NCBI RefSeq assembly: GCF_004342845.1
Contig: NZ_SLXB01000017.1
Location: forward strand, 26,679 to 90,678
Direction: 5' to 3'
Length of the DNA: 64,000 bases
DNA from: Prevotella heparinolytica
Lineage (GTDB): Bacteria; Bacteroidota; Bacteroidia; Bacteroidales; Bacteroidaceae
Shown: piece by piece, positions 26,831 through 35,952 of the stretch
Layout: every line of letters begins with the position of its first letter
Position numbering within the stretch: position 1 is the first letter of the stretch
Translations under genes and position numbers: made by a program
Notes under the pieces: model-generated
What the model was told of the DNA's origin: nothing
The model's input: only the letters and a program-made list of their open reading frames with translations
The model's database searches: none

Positions 26831-27271
26831 TCAATCTTTCCAATCGTATTCCTCCGTATAACGGTCGTATACGGGTTTCCCGTCCGTACCGCTGCGGGCA
26901 AAGAGGTCGGCTATCATCTTCTGCTCTTCAACGTATAGAGGGCGTTCCTGATGCAAGATGCGATAGTAAGTGGGTTTGGAGAAAGATTGGCGAATTTTGC
27001 TTAACAAACCGGTGGCAATGCCGTAGGGAACCTCGTTGCACAAAGCAGAAATGCCCCATGCCAAGCGCACCTTATCCGCCGAGCGCAAATGAGGACACAT
27101 GCCCGCCGGCTTCGGATAGGCCACGGGGTTGACACAACGGAGCACGACGGGCTCTTTCGGGGCATGGAGAGCCGCAAGGCGATGCAGGCAGTTGTCACCG
27201 TGCCGGCAGTCGGCGTTGAAGCAGTGAACATAGTTTTCGGGAACAAGGCTGTAATCAAAATCAGTATTCAT
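26831..27271 (-). CDS. Cys/His-rich conserved protein (DUF6078-like)
   Basis: 146-residue soluble protein of unknown function; I recall it only as a Bacteroidales family, probably DUF6078. The N-terminal half holds a cluster of possible metal ligands (HCFNADCRHGDNCLHR, then RCVNP and MCPHLRS), and the C-terminal half reads SKPTYYRILHQERPLYVEEQ, which looks helical. No signal peptide or membrane segment. A -7 element lies at 27309-27316. No function is assigned. Confidence 0.75.
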   Translation of the reverse strand: MNTDFDYSLVPENYVHCFNADCRHGDNCLHRLAALHAPKEPVVLRCVNPVAYPKPAGMCPHLRSADKVRLAWGISALCNEVPYGIATGLLSKIRQSFSKPTYYRILHQERPLYVEEQKMIADLFARSGTDGKPVYDRYTEEYDWKD

Positions 27272-27308
27272 AAGTGCTTTATTTCAAAAAAACATTCCAA
27301 TGACAGGA

Positions 27309-27316
27309 CAAAGATA
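27309..27316 (-). promoter_or_regulatory. -7 element for the Cys/His-rich gene
   Basis: TATCTTTG on the - strand matches TAnnTTTG 38 bases before the ATG at 27271. No convincing -33 element is visible. Confidence 0.4.
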
Positions 27317-27381
27317 GGCATTATTCCTTTAACAGCTTACTTTTTTCACTCTCATCCACTGCTCCGCAATGTATAAATCAC

Positions 27382-27389
27382 TATATTTG
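27382..27389 (+). promoter_or_regulatory. -7 element upstream of proC
   Basis: TATATTTG matches TAnnTTTG about 90 bases before the proC ATG. No clear -33 element is visible. Confidence 0.4.
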
Positions 27390-27480
27390 CTGTCAAAACA
27401 ACGCACTTAGAGTCTGTTTTGAGAGCCTTAAATAAGTTTCCCCAATAAAGCCTAAACAGATTCTCAGAAAAGAAACGAAT

Positions 27481-28254
27481 ATGAAAGTAGCGATTATCGG
27501 AGCCGGAAACATGGGCGGAGCCATCGCCCGAGGCATGGCAAAGGGCAGCATCGTCCCTGCCGGAAACATCACCGTGGCAGACCCCTCGCAAGAGAAATTA
27601 GACAAATTGCAGGTGGAGCACGCTTCCCTGCACGTGACAACCGGCAACCGTGAAGCCGCGGACAAGGCCGACATGATAATTCTTGCCGTGAAGCCGTGGC
27701 TGGCGGAGCCCGTGATAAAGGAACTGCAAATAGCATCGGACGCCCTTTTCGTATCCGTGGCGGCAGGCATCACGTGCGAACAGCTGGCAGAATACATCGG
27801 GAACGACCGGCAGACACTGTTCCGCCTCATCCCCAACACCGCCATCAGCGAGATGCAGAGCATGACGCTCATCAGCAGCCATAACGCCTCCGCCGAACAA
27901 GAACAGTTGATGCTGGACATCTTCAACGAGATGGGGCTGGCCATGCTGCTGCCCGAAGAGAAGATGGCCGCCGCCACCGCCATGACTTCCTGCGGCATCG
28001 CCTACGTGCTGAAATATATTCAGGCAGCCATGCAGGCAGGCATCGAGCTGGGCATCTATCCCAAAGACGGCATGAAGATGGTGGCACAGTCGGTGAAAGG
28101 CGCGGCAGAGCTGATACTGAACAACGACACGCACCCCGGCGCGGAAATAGACAAAGTGTGCACGCCCGGCGGCATCACCATACGGGGCCTCAACGAGCTG
28201 GAGCACGAAGGGTTCGCATCGGCCGTGATAAAAGCAATCAAGAAGAGTAGCTGA
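27481..28254 (+). CDS. proC: Pyrroline-5-carboxylate reductase
   Basis: Last step of proline synthesis: reduces pyrroline-5-carboxylate to proline with NAD(P)H. 257 residues. Rossmann N terminus KVAIIGAGNMGGAIARGM, AVKPW at about 62, and the C-terminal family signature PGGITIRGLNELEHEGF. proB and proA are also in this window, at 40-43 kb on the other strand, so the whole route from glutamate is present. Confidence 0.96.
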   Translation: MKVAIIGAGNMGGAIARGMAKGSIVPAGNITVADPSQEKLDKLQVEHASLHVTTGNREAADKADMIILAVKPWLAEPVIKELQIASDALFVSVAAGITCEQLAEYIGNDRQTLFRLIPNTAISEMQSMTLISSHNASAEQEQLMLDIFNEMGLAMLLPEEKMAAATAMTSCGIAYVLKYIQAAMQAGIELGIYPKDGMKMVAQSVKGAAELILNNDTHPGAEIDKVCTPGGITIRGLNELEHEGFASAVIKAIKKSS

Positions 28255-28312
28255 CAAAGCCTGTTCAAAACAATATTCCTCACAACTTATAACAGTTTAA
28301 ATATCAACTCAA

Positions 28313-30112
28313 ATGGATTTGAATCTTGCGGATATAAAAGAAGAGGTGCTCGAATTTATCATTGAAGGGGCACAAACCGAGGTTCGCATTCTGACTGTGG
28401 CTGATAACCGATTATACATTTACAAAGAAAAAACATTCGTCCCCGACGAATTGGATTTTCAAACAACTATCACGCTTATACATCCGGAAGATGCCCCCGG
28501 CTATGTGCAAATGTTCAACGATATTTCAACGGGCAAGATACATAAAAACCGGAAAGATTTCAGAATAAGAAGCGGTGATGGAAGTTTTCGCCTCCACCGC
28601 ATTCACTGCATGCGCCACGCAGACCATCTGGGTAAAACGGACTACATCCTCTGCACCCAACGCGATATAACCGCCCATGCAAGGAAGGCTGAGAGGAATA
28701 CGGAATTGGCCAATTATACCAATCATGCCCACCTGATAAACCAAAGCTGCGGCATCACCCTCTGGCGCTACAATCCATATACGCGCATCTTCCACAACAT
28801 CGACCCCTATCTCGATGAATACGAGCCGGACATGACAGCCGAACAGCTATTGCAATTCACCCACCCCGACGACAAAGAGACAGTGAGCAAATACCTTGAA
28901 CGCAGCGAAGCCCTTTGCACACAGATGCAGCAGTTTCATTGCAGCTGTGCATGGGAAAACGGCATGGATTATCACTACTACAAATTCATCCAGATTCCTC
29001 TCTTCGACGAAGAAGGCAAACTGAAGGAATACGGCATTGCCCGCATAGACGAAACAGAGAAGGCACAGACCGAACAAATGCTCCGCATCTCGCAAAAAGT
29101 GGGCAGAGTAGGCTCATGGAGCATAGACTATCACACAGGCAAATGTGTGTATTCCGAAGAGCTGAAACGACTATTGGAAGTAAATGAATACACCCCGGAC
29201 TTCAGTATCCACAACCACGTACACGCAGACGACAAAGCCGAATTTGAGCGCATCATAGCCGAAAACAAGGTGCAGGGAACCGATTACTCCTTCATCATGC
29301 GATTCAACACGACAACCGGGCAGGTGAAATGGATGGAGTTCCGAGGCACAGCCATCAAAAACATAGAAGACAAGGTAGTGGGCTACTACGGCACACTGAC
29401 CGACGTGACCGACATCTATCTGGCCCGACTGAAAGCCGAGGAGAGCGACCGGCTGAAGACGGCTTTCCTTGCCAACATGAGCCATGAGATACGCACACCG
29501 CTCAATGCCATTGTGGGATTCAGCGACATACTGGCCACGGAAGAGGTAAGCCCGGAAGATAAAAAATCGTTTGGAAATATAATCCGGTCGAACAACGAAC
29601 AATTACTCATGCTGATCAATGATATTCTCGACCTCAGCAATCTGGAATCAGGCAGTGTCAAGTTCGTAAAGACCTCTTTCGATGTGGAAGAACTGATGAA
29701 CGAAATCTATGCCTCCTACCATCCCAAGTTTAAAGAACTGCCCATCAAGCTCGTCTACACACCGAGAGGCAAACAAATCACGATGTACCAAGACCGCCAA
29801 CGCCTGACGGCCGTATTGACCAACTTCGTGAACAACGCCATCAAATACACCGACGAAGGCACCATCACCATCGGCTATCAGGAAGAAGCCGAAGGAGTGA
29901 AGTTTACAGTAACCGACACCGGAACGGGCATACCGAACGAGTTGTTGGACAAGATTTTCGACCGATTCGAGAAGTTGGGCTCTTTGGTGAAAGGCACGGG
30001 CTTGGGGTTGAGCATCTGCAAGACACTTGCCGACTGTATGCATGGAAAGATAGGCGTAGAATCTGCCCCCGGCAAAGGCAGTACCTTCTGGTTCTGGCTG
30101 GGACTGAAATAA
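28313..30112 (+). CDS. Soluble multi-PAS sensor histidine kinase
   Basis: 599-residue two-component kinase. About 380 residues of tandem PAS-like domains (for example DKETVSKYLERSEA and SYSFIMRFNTTTGQVKWMEF) precede the dimerisation and phosphoacceptor helix with His391 in FLANMSHEIRTPLNAIVGFSD. The ATPase domain shows N-box NNAIKYTDEG, G1 DTGTGIP, F-box FDRFEKL and G2 GTGLGLSI. No transmembrane helix or receiver domain is present, so it senses a cytoplasmic cue. No response-regulator gene is adjacent, so its partner is unknown. Confidence 0.92.
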   Translation: MDLNLADIKEEVLEFIIEGAQTEVRILTVADNRLYIYKEKTFVPDELDFQTTITLIHPEDAPGYVQMFNDISTGKIHKNRKDFRIRSGDGSFRLHRIHCMRHADHLGKTDYILCTQRDITAHARKAERNTELANYTNHAHLINQSCGITLWRYNPYTRIFHNIDPYLDEYEPDMTAEQLLQFTHPDDKETVSKYLERSEALCTQMQQFHCSCAWENGMDYHYYKFIQIPLFDEEGKLKEYGIARIDETEKAQTEQMLRISQKVGRVGSWSIDYHTGKCVYSEELKRLLEVNEYTPDFSIHNHVHADDKAEFERIIAENKVQGTDYSFIMRFNTTTGQVKWMEFRGTAIKNIEDKVVGYYGTLTDVTDIYLARLKAEESDRLKTAFLANMSHEIRTPLNAIVGFSDILATEEVSPEDKKSFGNIIRSNNEQLLMLINDILDLSNLESGSVKFVKTSFDVEELMNEIYASYHPKFKELPIKLVYTPRGKQITMYQDRQRLTAVLTNFVNNAIKYTDEGTITIGYQEEAEGVKFTVTDTGTGIPNELLDKIFDRFEKLGSLVKGTGLGLSICKTLADCMHGKIGVESAPGKGSTFWFWLGLK

Positions 30113-30139
30113 AATCTACCGCCACAAAGGTTATATAAA

Positions 30140-30162
30140 CGGCAAAATGGTTACCTTTGCCG
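30140..30162 (+). promoter_or_regulatory. -7 element within an inverted repeat upstream of the cupin regulator
   Basis: TACCTTTG (30152-30159) matches TAnnTTTG, about 32 bases before the ATG at 30192. CGGCAAA (30140-30146) and TTTGCCG (30156-30162) form an inverted repeat overlapping it, which could be an operator for the regulator itself. Confidence 0.4.
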
Positions 30163-30191
30163 ATATACAGTAAAGAAAATACATCTACATA

Positions 30192-30746
30192 ATGGACGAA
30201 CAGATTAAACAAATAGCCGAACGTCTGCGCGGACTGCGCGACGTACTGGAGTTGACCATCGAAGACATTGCCCGCGACTGCGACATCTCCGCCGAAGAAT
30301 ACAGCCTTGCCGAAACCGGCGACCATGACATCTCCGTCAGCATGCTGCAAAAGATTGCCCGCCGCTACGGTGTGGCATTGGACGCCTTGATGTTTGGCGA
30401 AGAGCCCAAGATGACCTCCTACTTCCTGACACGTGCCGGAAAAGGAACCAGCATCGAACGCACCAAAGCCTATAAGTATCAATCGCTGGCCGCCGGCTTC
30501 ATCAATCGCAATGCCGACCCGTTCATCGTCACTGTGGAGCCGAAGCCCGACGACGTGCCGATGCACTTCAACAGCCATCCCGGTCAGGAGTTCAACCTTG
30601 TGCTCGAAGGACGCATGATGCTCTGCATCGACGGCAAAGAACTGATACTGAACGAGGGGGACAGCCTGTACTTCAACTCCAAGCTGCCCCACGGCATGAA
30701 AGCGCTGGACGGGAAAACCGTGCGCTTCCTTGCAGTCATCATGTAG
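30192..30746 (+). CDS. XRE-cupin transcriptional regulator
   Basis: 184 residues: N-terminal helix-turn-helix of the XRE type (about 8-65, LTIEDIARDCDISAEEYSLAETGDHDISVSM, broken here only by my reading) and a C-terminal cupin domain with HFNSHPGQEFNLVLEGRM and GDSLYFNSKLPHGMKAL, whose histidines could bind metal or ligand. The acyl-CoA ligase gene starts 63 bases downstream, an arrangement that suggests control of that gene by a small-molecule ligand. Confidence 0.88.
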   Translation: MDEQIKQIAERLRGLRDVLELTIEDIARDCDISAEEYSLAETGDHDISVSMLQKIARRYGVALDALMFGEEPKMTSYFLTRAGKGTSIERTKAYKYQSLAAGFINRNADPFIVTVEPKPDDVPMHFNSHPGQEFNLVLEGRMMLCIDGKELILNEGDSLYFNSKLPHGMKALDGKTVRFLAVIM

Positions 30747-30809
30747 AAATACAATCCTATGTAACCGGCACATCTGCCATACATTAATATACGTTAGCAC
30801 ATCAGCAAC

Positions 30810-32477
30810 ATGTTAGAAAGATTTTTATCGCAAACCTCTTTTTCTTCGCAAGAAGATTTCATCAAGAACTTAAAAATAAATGTGCCGGAGAACTTCAACT
30901 TCGGCTACGACATAGTAGACGCCTGGGCTGCCGAAGAGCCCTGCAAGAAGGCCCTGCTCTGGACCAATGACCAAGGCGAACACCGACAATACACCTACGC
31001 CGACCTCAAGACGGAAACCGACCGCACCGCCGCTTACTTCCAAAGCCTCGGCATAGGCCACGGCGACATGGTGATGCTCATACTGAAACGGCGCGTGGAG
31101 TTCTGGTTCAGCATCATCGCCTTGCACAAACTGGGTGCGGTGGCCATCCCCGCCACTCACCTGCTGACGAAGAAAGACATCGTCTACCGATGCAATGCCG
31201 CCGACATCAAAATGATAGTTTGTGCCGGCGAAGAGGTTATCATCAAGCACATTGCAGATGCCATGCCGCAATCGCCCAGTCTGAAGACACTGATAAGCAT
31301 TGGCCCCGACATGCCCTCAGGCTTCGAAGACTTCCACAAAGGGGTGGAAGCCGCTCCCGCATTCATCCGCCCGGCGCATGCCAACAGCAACGAGGACACC
31401 TCACTGATGTACTTCACCAGCGGAACAACAGGTAATCCGAAGATGGTGGCACACGATTTCACTTATCCGTTAGGGCACATCGTCACCGCCGGATTCTGGC
31501 ACAACCTGCACCGCGACAGCCTGCACCTCACCATTGCCGATACCGGCTGGGGAAAAGCCGTCTGGGGAAAACTGTACGGACAGATGATTGCCGGTGCCAA
31601 CATTTTTGTCTACGACCACGAGAAATTCACGCCTGCCGACATACTGGGCAAGATACACGACTACCGCATCACCTCGCTCTGCGCACCGCCCACCATCTAT
31701 CGCTTCCTCATCAAAGAAGACATCACCCGATATGACCTCTCGTCCTTGGAATACTGCACCACCGCCGGCGAGGCGCTCAACTATTCGGTCTACGAAACGC
31801 TCAAGAAGGTCACCGGCATACGCCTGATGGAGGGATTCGGACAGACAGAAACCACGCTTACCCTCGGCACTTTCCCGTGGATGGAGCCGAAGCCGGGCAG
31901 CATGGGCGTGCCCAATCCGCAATACGACATCGACCTGTTGACTCCTGACGGCCGCCCGGCCGAAGACGGCGAACAGGGTCAGATTGTTATCCGTACCGAC
32001 AAAGGGAAGCCCATAGGACTGTTCAAAGAGTATTACCGCGCCCCCGAACTGACGGAAGAGGCATGGCACGACGGCATCTACTACACGGGCGACGTGGCAT
32101 GGCGCGACGAAGACGGTTACTACTGGTTTGTGGGGCGTGCCGACGATGTCATCAAGAGCAGTGGCTACCGCATCGGCCCGTTCGAGGTGGAGAGTGCACT
32201 GATGACCCACCCCGCCGTGGTGGAATGTGCCATCACCGGAGTGCCCGACGAGATACGCGGACAGGTGGTGAAAGCAACCGTCGTATTGTCCAAAGAGTAT
32301 AAGAAGCAGGCGAGCGAAGCGCTCGTCAAAGAGTTGCAAGACCATGTGAAGAGAGTGACTGCTCCGTATAAATATCCGCGCGTCATCGAGTTTGTAGACG
32401 AACTGCCCAAGACCATCAGCGGCAAAATCCGTCGCGTGGAAATCAGGAAGAACGATGAAAAACAACCTCTCCCTTAA
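30810..32477 (+). CDS. AMP-forming acyl-CoA synthetase (acetyl/medium-chain type)
   Basis: Activates a carboxylic acid with ATP and CoA to an acyl-CoA. 555 residues. Adenylate motif YFTSGTTGNPKMVAH (about 198-212), GFGQTETT, YTGDVAWRDEDGYYWFVGR with the hinge at DDVIKSSGYRIGPFEVE, and the C-terminal catalytic lysine in PKTISGKIRRVEIR. The exact acid (acetate, propionate, medium-chain or aromatic) cannot be told. Preceded by an XRE-cupin regulator and overlapping the next gene by 23 bases. Confidence 0.9.
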   Translation: MLERFLSQTSFSSQEDFIKNLKINVPENFNFGYDIVDAWAAEEPCKKALLWTNDQGEHRQYTYADLKTETDRTAAYFQSLGIGHGDMVMLILKRRVEFWFSIIALHKLGAVAIPATHLLTKKDIVYRCNAADIKMIVCAGEEVIIKHIADAMPQSPSLKTLISIGPDMPSGFEDFHKGVEAAPAFIRPAHANSNEDTSLMYFTSGTTGNPKMVAHDFTYPLGHIVTAGFWHNLHRDSLHLTIADTGWGKAVWGKLYGQMIAGANIFVYDHEKFTPADILGKIHDYRITSLCAPPTIYRFLIKEDITRYDLSSLEYCTTAGEALNYSVYETLKKVTGIRLMEGFGQTETTLTLGTFPWMEPKPGSMGVPNPQYDIDLLTPDGRPAEDGEQGQIVIRTDKGKPIGLFKEYYRAPELTEEAWHDGIYYTGDVAWRDEDGYYWFVGRADDVIKSSGYRIGPFEVESALMTHPAVVECAITGVPDEIRGQVVKATVVLSKEYKKQASEALVKELQDHVKRVTAPYKYPRVIEFVDELPKTISGKIRRVEIRKNDEKQPLP

Positions 32478-33738
32478 AACGACAGCCCGATATATGGAAA
32501 AAGATAAACGAACATGGAAGCTGCTGCCCCTTATCATAGGGGCGACGCTCCTCTGGTTCGGCACGCTATATGCACAGACAAAGGCTGCCGATGATTATCC
32601 GCACAACGTCTCGGACACGACTTCGTTTGCAAAACGATTCATCCACAGACTGGAAGTGGAAGGGCGGGCAGGCTATATCTTCCCGACCAACGCTTTCTTG
32701 AAGGGAGAAAACAGCCTGATGAGGAGAATGGAAACAGCTTATGCCGGTCATCTGAAGTATGCCTTTCAGCTTCGTCCTCACACCACTGCCTCGAAAGCTT
32801 ATATCGATGCCTACCAAGGCATCGGCTTAGGCTACTTCAACTTCGGCAACCGTCAAGAATTGGGCAATCCGCTTGCCCTCTACCTGTTTCAAGGCGGAAG
32901 CATCGCCCGGTTCTCTCGCCGCCTGTCGCTCAACTACGAGTGGAACTTCGGCGCATCGTGGGGCTGGAAACCTTACGACGAGACAAGCAACCCTTATAAT
33001 AAGATAATGGGTTCTCCCGCCAACGCCTACCTCAATGTGAACCTCTATCTGAACTGGGCGCTCTCTCCCCTGTTGGACTTCACGCTGGGAGCTGCCGGAA
33101 ACCACTTTTCCAACGGAAACACCCGATACCCCAATTCCGGTTTGAACACGATAGACTGCAAGATAGGCCTGATATATAATTTCAATCGCAAGGCCGATGA
33201 AACGGCAGGTTTACGGACACATCCGGCTGTGCCCCCTTTCCCCCGCCATGTCAGCTACGACCTGACTCTGTTCGGCTCGTGGAGGAAGAAAGCCGTGAAT
33301 GTCCCCGGCGGACAAGTGCCTGCTCCCGACACCTATCCCGTGTTTGGCTTCGGCCTTGCACCGATGTACAACTTCGGCTACAAGTTCCGTGCGGGCGTTT
33401 CGTTGGACGGCGTATATGACGGCAGTGCCAACATCCGGGCCAATGAAAACTCCCAGGAATTTCTCACTCCGACGGTTGACAAACGATTGGCCTTGGGTTT
33501 GTCTGCACGCGGCGAGTTTGTGATGCCTTATTTCACCGTGGGCATCGGTCTCGGCGCCAATGTGCTGCATGGCGGCGGCGACATGAATACCTTCTACCAG
33601 ATACTGGCCCTGAAGATAGACGTATGGCGCAACTCCTACCTGCACATAGGCTACAGCCTCAGCGAATTTCACGACCCGAACTACCTGATGCTGGGTATCG
33701 GCTATCGCTTCAATAACAAACGTCCGAAGCTGTTCTGA
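32455..33738 (+). CDS. PagL-like acyloxyacyl hydrolase family outer-membrane protein
   Basis: Predicted outer-membrane barrel related to lipid A deacylases. 427 residues, roughly twice a typical PagL. Signal segment LLPLIIGATLLWFGTLYAQ; the PagL-type motif NHFSNG places His217 and Ser219 as candidate catalytic residues, followed by IDCKIGLIYNF. The second half is another beta-rich stretch ending GIGYRF and a basic tail. The start at 32455 has AGGAAG 4 bases upstream and overlaps the acyl-CoA ligase; an ATG at 32494 gives a shorter n-region. Activity on lipid A is inferred from family membership. Confidence 0.75.
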   Translation: MKNNLSLKTTARYMEKDKRTWKLLPLIIGATLLWFGTLYAQTKAADDYPHNVSDTTSFAKRFIHRLEVEGRAGYIFPTNAFLKGENSLMRRMETAYAGHLKYAFQLRPHTTASKAYIDAYQGIGLGYFNFGNRQELGNPLALYLFQGGSIARFSRRLSLNYEWNFGASWGWKPYDETSNPYNKIMGSPANAYLNVNLYLNWALSPLLDFTLGAAGNHFSNGNTRYPNSGLNTIDCKIGLIYNFNRKADETAGLRTHPAVPPFPRHVSYDLTLFGSWRKKAVNVPGGQVPAPDTYPVFGFGLAPMYNFGYKFRAGVSLDGVYDGSANIRANENSQEFLTPTVDKRLALGLSARGEFVMPYFTVGIGLGANVLHGGGDMNTFYQILALKIDVWRNSYLHIGYSLSEFHDPNYLMLGIGYRFNNKRPKLF

Positions 33739-33919
33739 CCCAACCCGCCCGCTCCTGCCGCAAGCAGGAACCGGTCGCAGCCATCCACCGGCACATCGGG
33801 CAACAGCGCTGAGAAGCTTCGAGTCAGGAATCCCAAACTGCATACGGGCTGTTTCCTGCCGTTACCGGACAGCCCTCAAACAGAGCTGAAACAAGTTCTT
33901 TGCACCTTGTTTGCCAGAC
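33739..33919. other. Intergenic stretch with two small hairpins
   Basis: After the PagL-like gene, TCCTGC (33753-33758) pairs with GCAGGA (33764-33769), and GGGCTGT (33846-33852) pairs with ACAGCCC (33869-33875). Neither has a proper T-run. No gene is seen here. Confidence 0.4.
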
Positions 33920-34030
33920 ACCGGTCTCTGTCGTGACAGACACTTGTGCCTGACATGACAAAGACTTGTGCCTGTCGTCTTGAACACTTGTGCCTGTCAC
34001 GTCAAACACAGGCGTTTGACAAACACGCCT
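33920..34030. repeat. 22-bp tandem palindromic array, locus 4
   Basis: Five units begin at 33920, 33942, 33964, 33986 and 34008, each 22 bp. ACTTGTGCCTG opens the second, third and fourth. Most units carry a small palindrome, for example CTGTCGTGACAG and, in the last, GGCGTTTGACAAACACGCC. Lies upstream of the PASTA-protein gene, before its -7 element. Confidence 0.8.
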
Positions 34031-34136
34031 TTTCCCGCCCTCAGACACTTCTCTTCATCCTGCTTCGGAAGCGGGAGAAAGACGACTGAAAAAACAAAAA
34101 CTTACAGTTTCTCCGTGTAGTATGTGTCTAAAGTTG

Positions 34137-34144
34137 TATCTTTG
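34137..34144 (+). promoter_or_regulatory. -7 element upstream of the PASTA gene
   Basis: TATCTTTG matches TAnnTTTG, 26 bases before the ATG at 34171. It probably serves the PASTA-rluD-ddl-acyltransferase operon. Confidence 0.5.
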
Positions 34145-34170
34145 CCCCGGATAATGTACAACAATAGCTT

Positions 34171-34827
34171 ATGACTATCAAAGAATTTTTCTCTTTCCGG
34201 CAAAACAAAAACTTTTGGGTGAATATCATCGCAATGGTTGTTGCCATAATTGTCGTGCTGTTCGGAGTTCTGAAAGGACTGGATATATATACGCATCATG
34301 GCGATGCCGTGGTTGTGCCCAATGTGAAAGGCATGGGAGTGGCAGAAGCGGAAAAGATGTTCCGCAACCGGGGACTGAACTGTGTTGTCTCTGATTCCAA
34401 CTATGTGAAGACAATGCCTGCCGGGTGTATCCTCGACTACAATCCGGCCGCCGGACACAAGGTAAAGGAAGGCCGCATCATTTATCTCACCATCAACTCC
34501 TTGAACATACCCCTGCAAAGCGTTCCGGACGTGGCGGACAACAGCTCGCTGCGACAGGCGGAGGCACGCTTGCTGGCTGTGGGCTTCAAACTGGCCGAGA
34601 TACAGTATGTGCCCGGAGAGAAGGATTGGGTATATGGCGTGAAGTACAAAGACCGCCAACTGGCAACCGGAGAGAAAGTTCCTGTGGGTGCCGCCTTGAC
34701 GCTGATGGTAGGCGGAGGCGAAGAACTTCCGCAAGAAACGGATTCGCTGGAAACAGAGTCGACCGGAACCGACGCCAAGCCTGTGACATCATCCGATAAG
34801 TCGGCAACAGACGAATCTTGGTTCTGA
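34171..34827 (+). CDS. Membrane-anchored PASTA-domain protein
   Basis: 218 residues: short cytoplasmic N terminus, one transmembrane helix at about 18-38 (VNIIAMVVAIIVVLFGVLKGL), then two or three periplasmic PASTA repeats beginning VVVPNVKGMGVAEAEKMF and including LQSVPDVADNSSLRQAEARL, and an acidic Ser/Thr-rich tail. PASTA domains bind muropeptides or peptidoglycan in other proteins, but no kinase or transpeptidase domain is attached here. ddl lies two genes downstream, so a cell-wall link is plausible. Confidence 0.88.
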   Translation: MTIKEFFSFRQNKNFWVNIIAMVVAIIVVLFGVLKGLDIYTHHGDAVVVPNVKGMGVAEAEKMFRNRGLNCVVSDSNYVKTMPAGCILDYNPAAGHKVKEGRIIYLTINSLNIPLQSVPDVADNSSLRQAEARLLAVGFKLAEIQYVPGEKDWVYGVKYKDRQLATGEKVPVGAALTLMVGGGEELPQETDSLETESTGTDAKPVTSSDKSATDESWF

Positions 34828-34884
34828 CGAAGATGGACACCCCTGAAGCGCCAATTGCAAACAGTCGATATAGCAAATGCACAG

Positions 34885-35952
34885 ATGATAGAACTGCCTG
34901 ACGACATAGAGAATGATGAGTTGGACGATATAGAACCCGTGGGCGACGAGGCGCAACTCTACGAACACTTCCGCGTAGTGGTGGATAGGGGACAAGAGAT
35001 GATGCGTGTGGACAAGTACCTTTTCGACCGACTGACCAATGCCTCGCGCAACCGCATACAGAAAGCCGCCGATGCCGGTTTCGTGATGGCCAACGGCAGA
35101 CCCGTGAAGAGCAGCTACAAAGTGAAGCCGCAGGACGTAATCACCGTGGTGATGGACCGCCCGCGCTACGAAAACGAAGTCATCCCCGAAGACATCCCCC
35201 TCGACATCGTCTACGAAGACAAATACCTCATGGTGGTGAACAAGCCCGCCGGACTGGTGGTACACCCCGGACACGGCAACTATCGCGGCACCCTTGTCAA
35301 TGCCATTGCCTGGCACATGAAAGATACCCCCGATTATGACGCCAACGACCCGCACGTGGGGCTGGTGCACCGCATCGACAAGGACACCTCCGGACTGCTG
35401 GTGATAGCCAAGACGCCGGACACGAAGACCGACCTCGGCAATCAGTTCTTCCACAAGACCACCAAGCGTCGCTATCGTGCACTGGTATGGGGGAATGTGG
35501 AACAAGACGAAGGTACCATCGAAGGAAACATAGGACGAAATCCCAAAGACCGCATGCAGATGGCCGTCCTTCCCGACGACCAAGGCAAACACGCTGTGAC
35601 TCACTACAGAGTATTGGAGCGTCTGGGCTACGTCACTCTGCTGGAGTGCATCCTTGAAACGGGGCGCACCCATCAAATCCGTGTGCACATGAAGCACATC
35701 GGCCACATCCTCTTCAATGACGAACGCTACGGCGGTCATGAAATCCTGCGAGGAACTCATTTTGCCAAATACAAACAATTTGTAAATAATTGCTTCGACA
35801 CTTGTCCGCGGCAGGCGTTGCACGCCATGACATTAGGTTTTGTACATCCCGCCACCGGAGAAGAGATGAACTTCAGCTCCGAACTGCCCGACGACATGGT
35901 CCGGCTGATAGATAAATGGAGAAGCTACATCAGTAACAGAGATTTAGAATGA
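34885..35952 (+). CDS. rluD: RluD-type 23S rRNA pseudouridine synthase
   Basis: Converts uridines of 23S rRNA to pseudouridine. 355 residues from the ATG at 34885. N-terminal S4 RNA-binding domain (MRVDKYLFDRLTNASRNRIQ), then the catalytic domain with the active-site aspartate in HRIDKDTSGLLVIAKT, and the ETGRTHQIRVHMKHIGHIL motif. Its stop overlaps the ddl start (ATGA). Confidence 0.93.
   Translation: MIELPDDIENDELDDIEPVGDEAQLYEHFRVVVDRGQEMMRVDKYLFDRLTNASRNRIQKAADAGFVMANGRPVKSSYKVKPQDVITVVMDRPRYENEVIPEDIPLDIVYEDKYLMVVNKPAGLVVHPGHGNYRGTLVNAIAWHMKDTPDYDANDPHVGLVHRIDKDTSGLLVIAKTPDTKTDLGNQFFHKTTKRRYRALVWGNVEQDEGTIEGNIGRNPKDRMQMAVLPDDQGKHAVTHYRVLERLGYVTLLECILETGRTHQIRVHMKHIGHILFNDERYGGHEILRGTHFAKYKQFVNNCFDTCPRQALHAMTLGFVHPATGEEMNFSSELPDDMVRLIDKWRSYISNRDLE

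Noticed and set aside
31470..32564. 364-codon - strand open frame opposite the acyl-CoA ligase
   Set aside because: No recognisable motifs, and the ligase motifs on the + strand are intact throughout.
33939..34030. Repeat array at 33.9 kb considered as a CRISPR array
   Set aside because: Units are adjacent with no spacers of unique sequence, are only 22 bp, and no cas gene is nearby.
34789..35823. 344-codon - strand open frame opposite rluD
   Set aside because: Histidine- and valine-rich shadow of a clear pseudouridine synthase gene.
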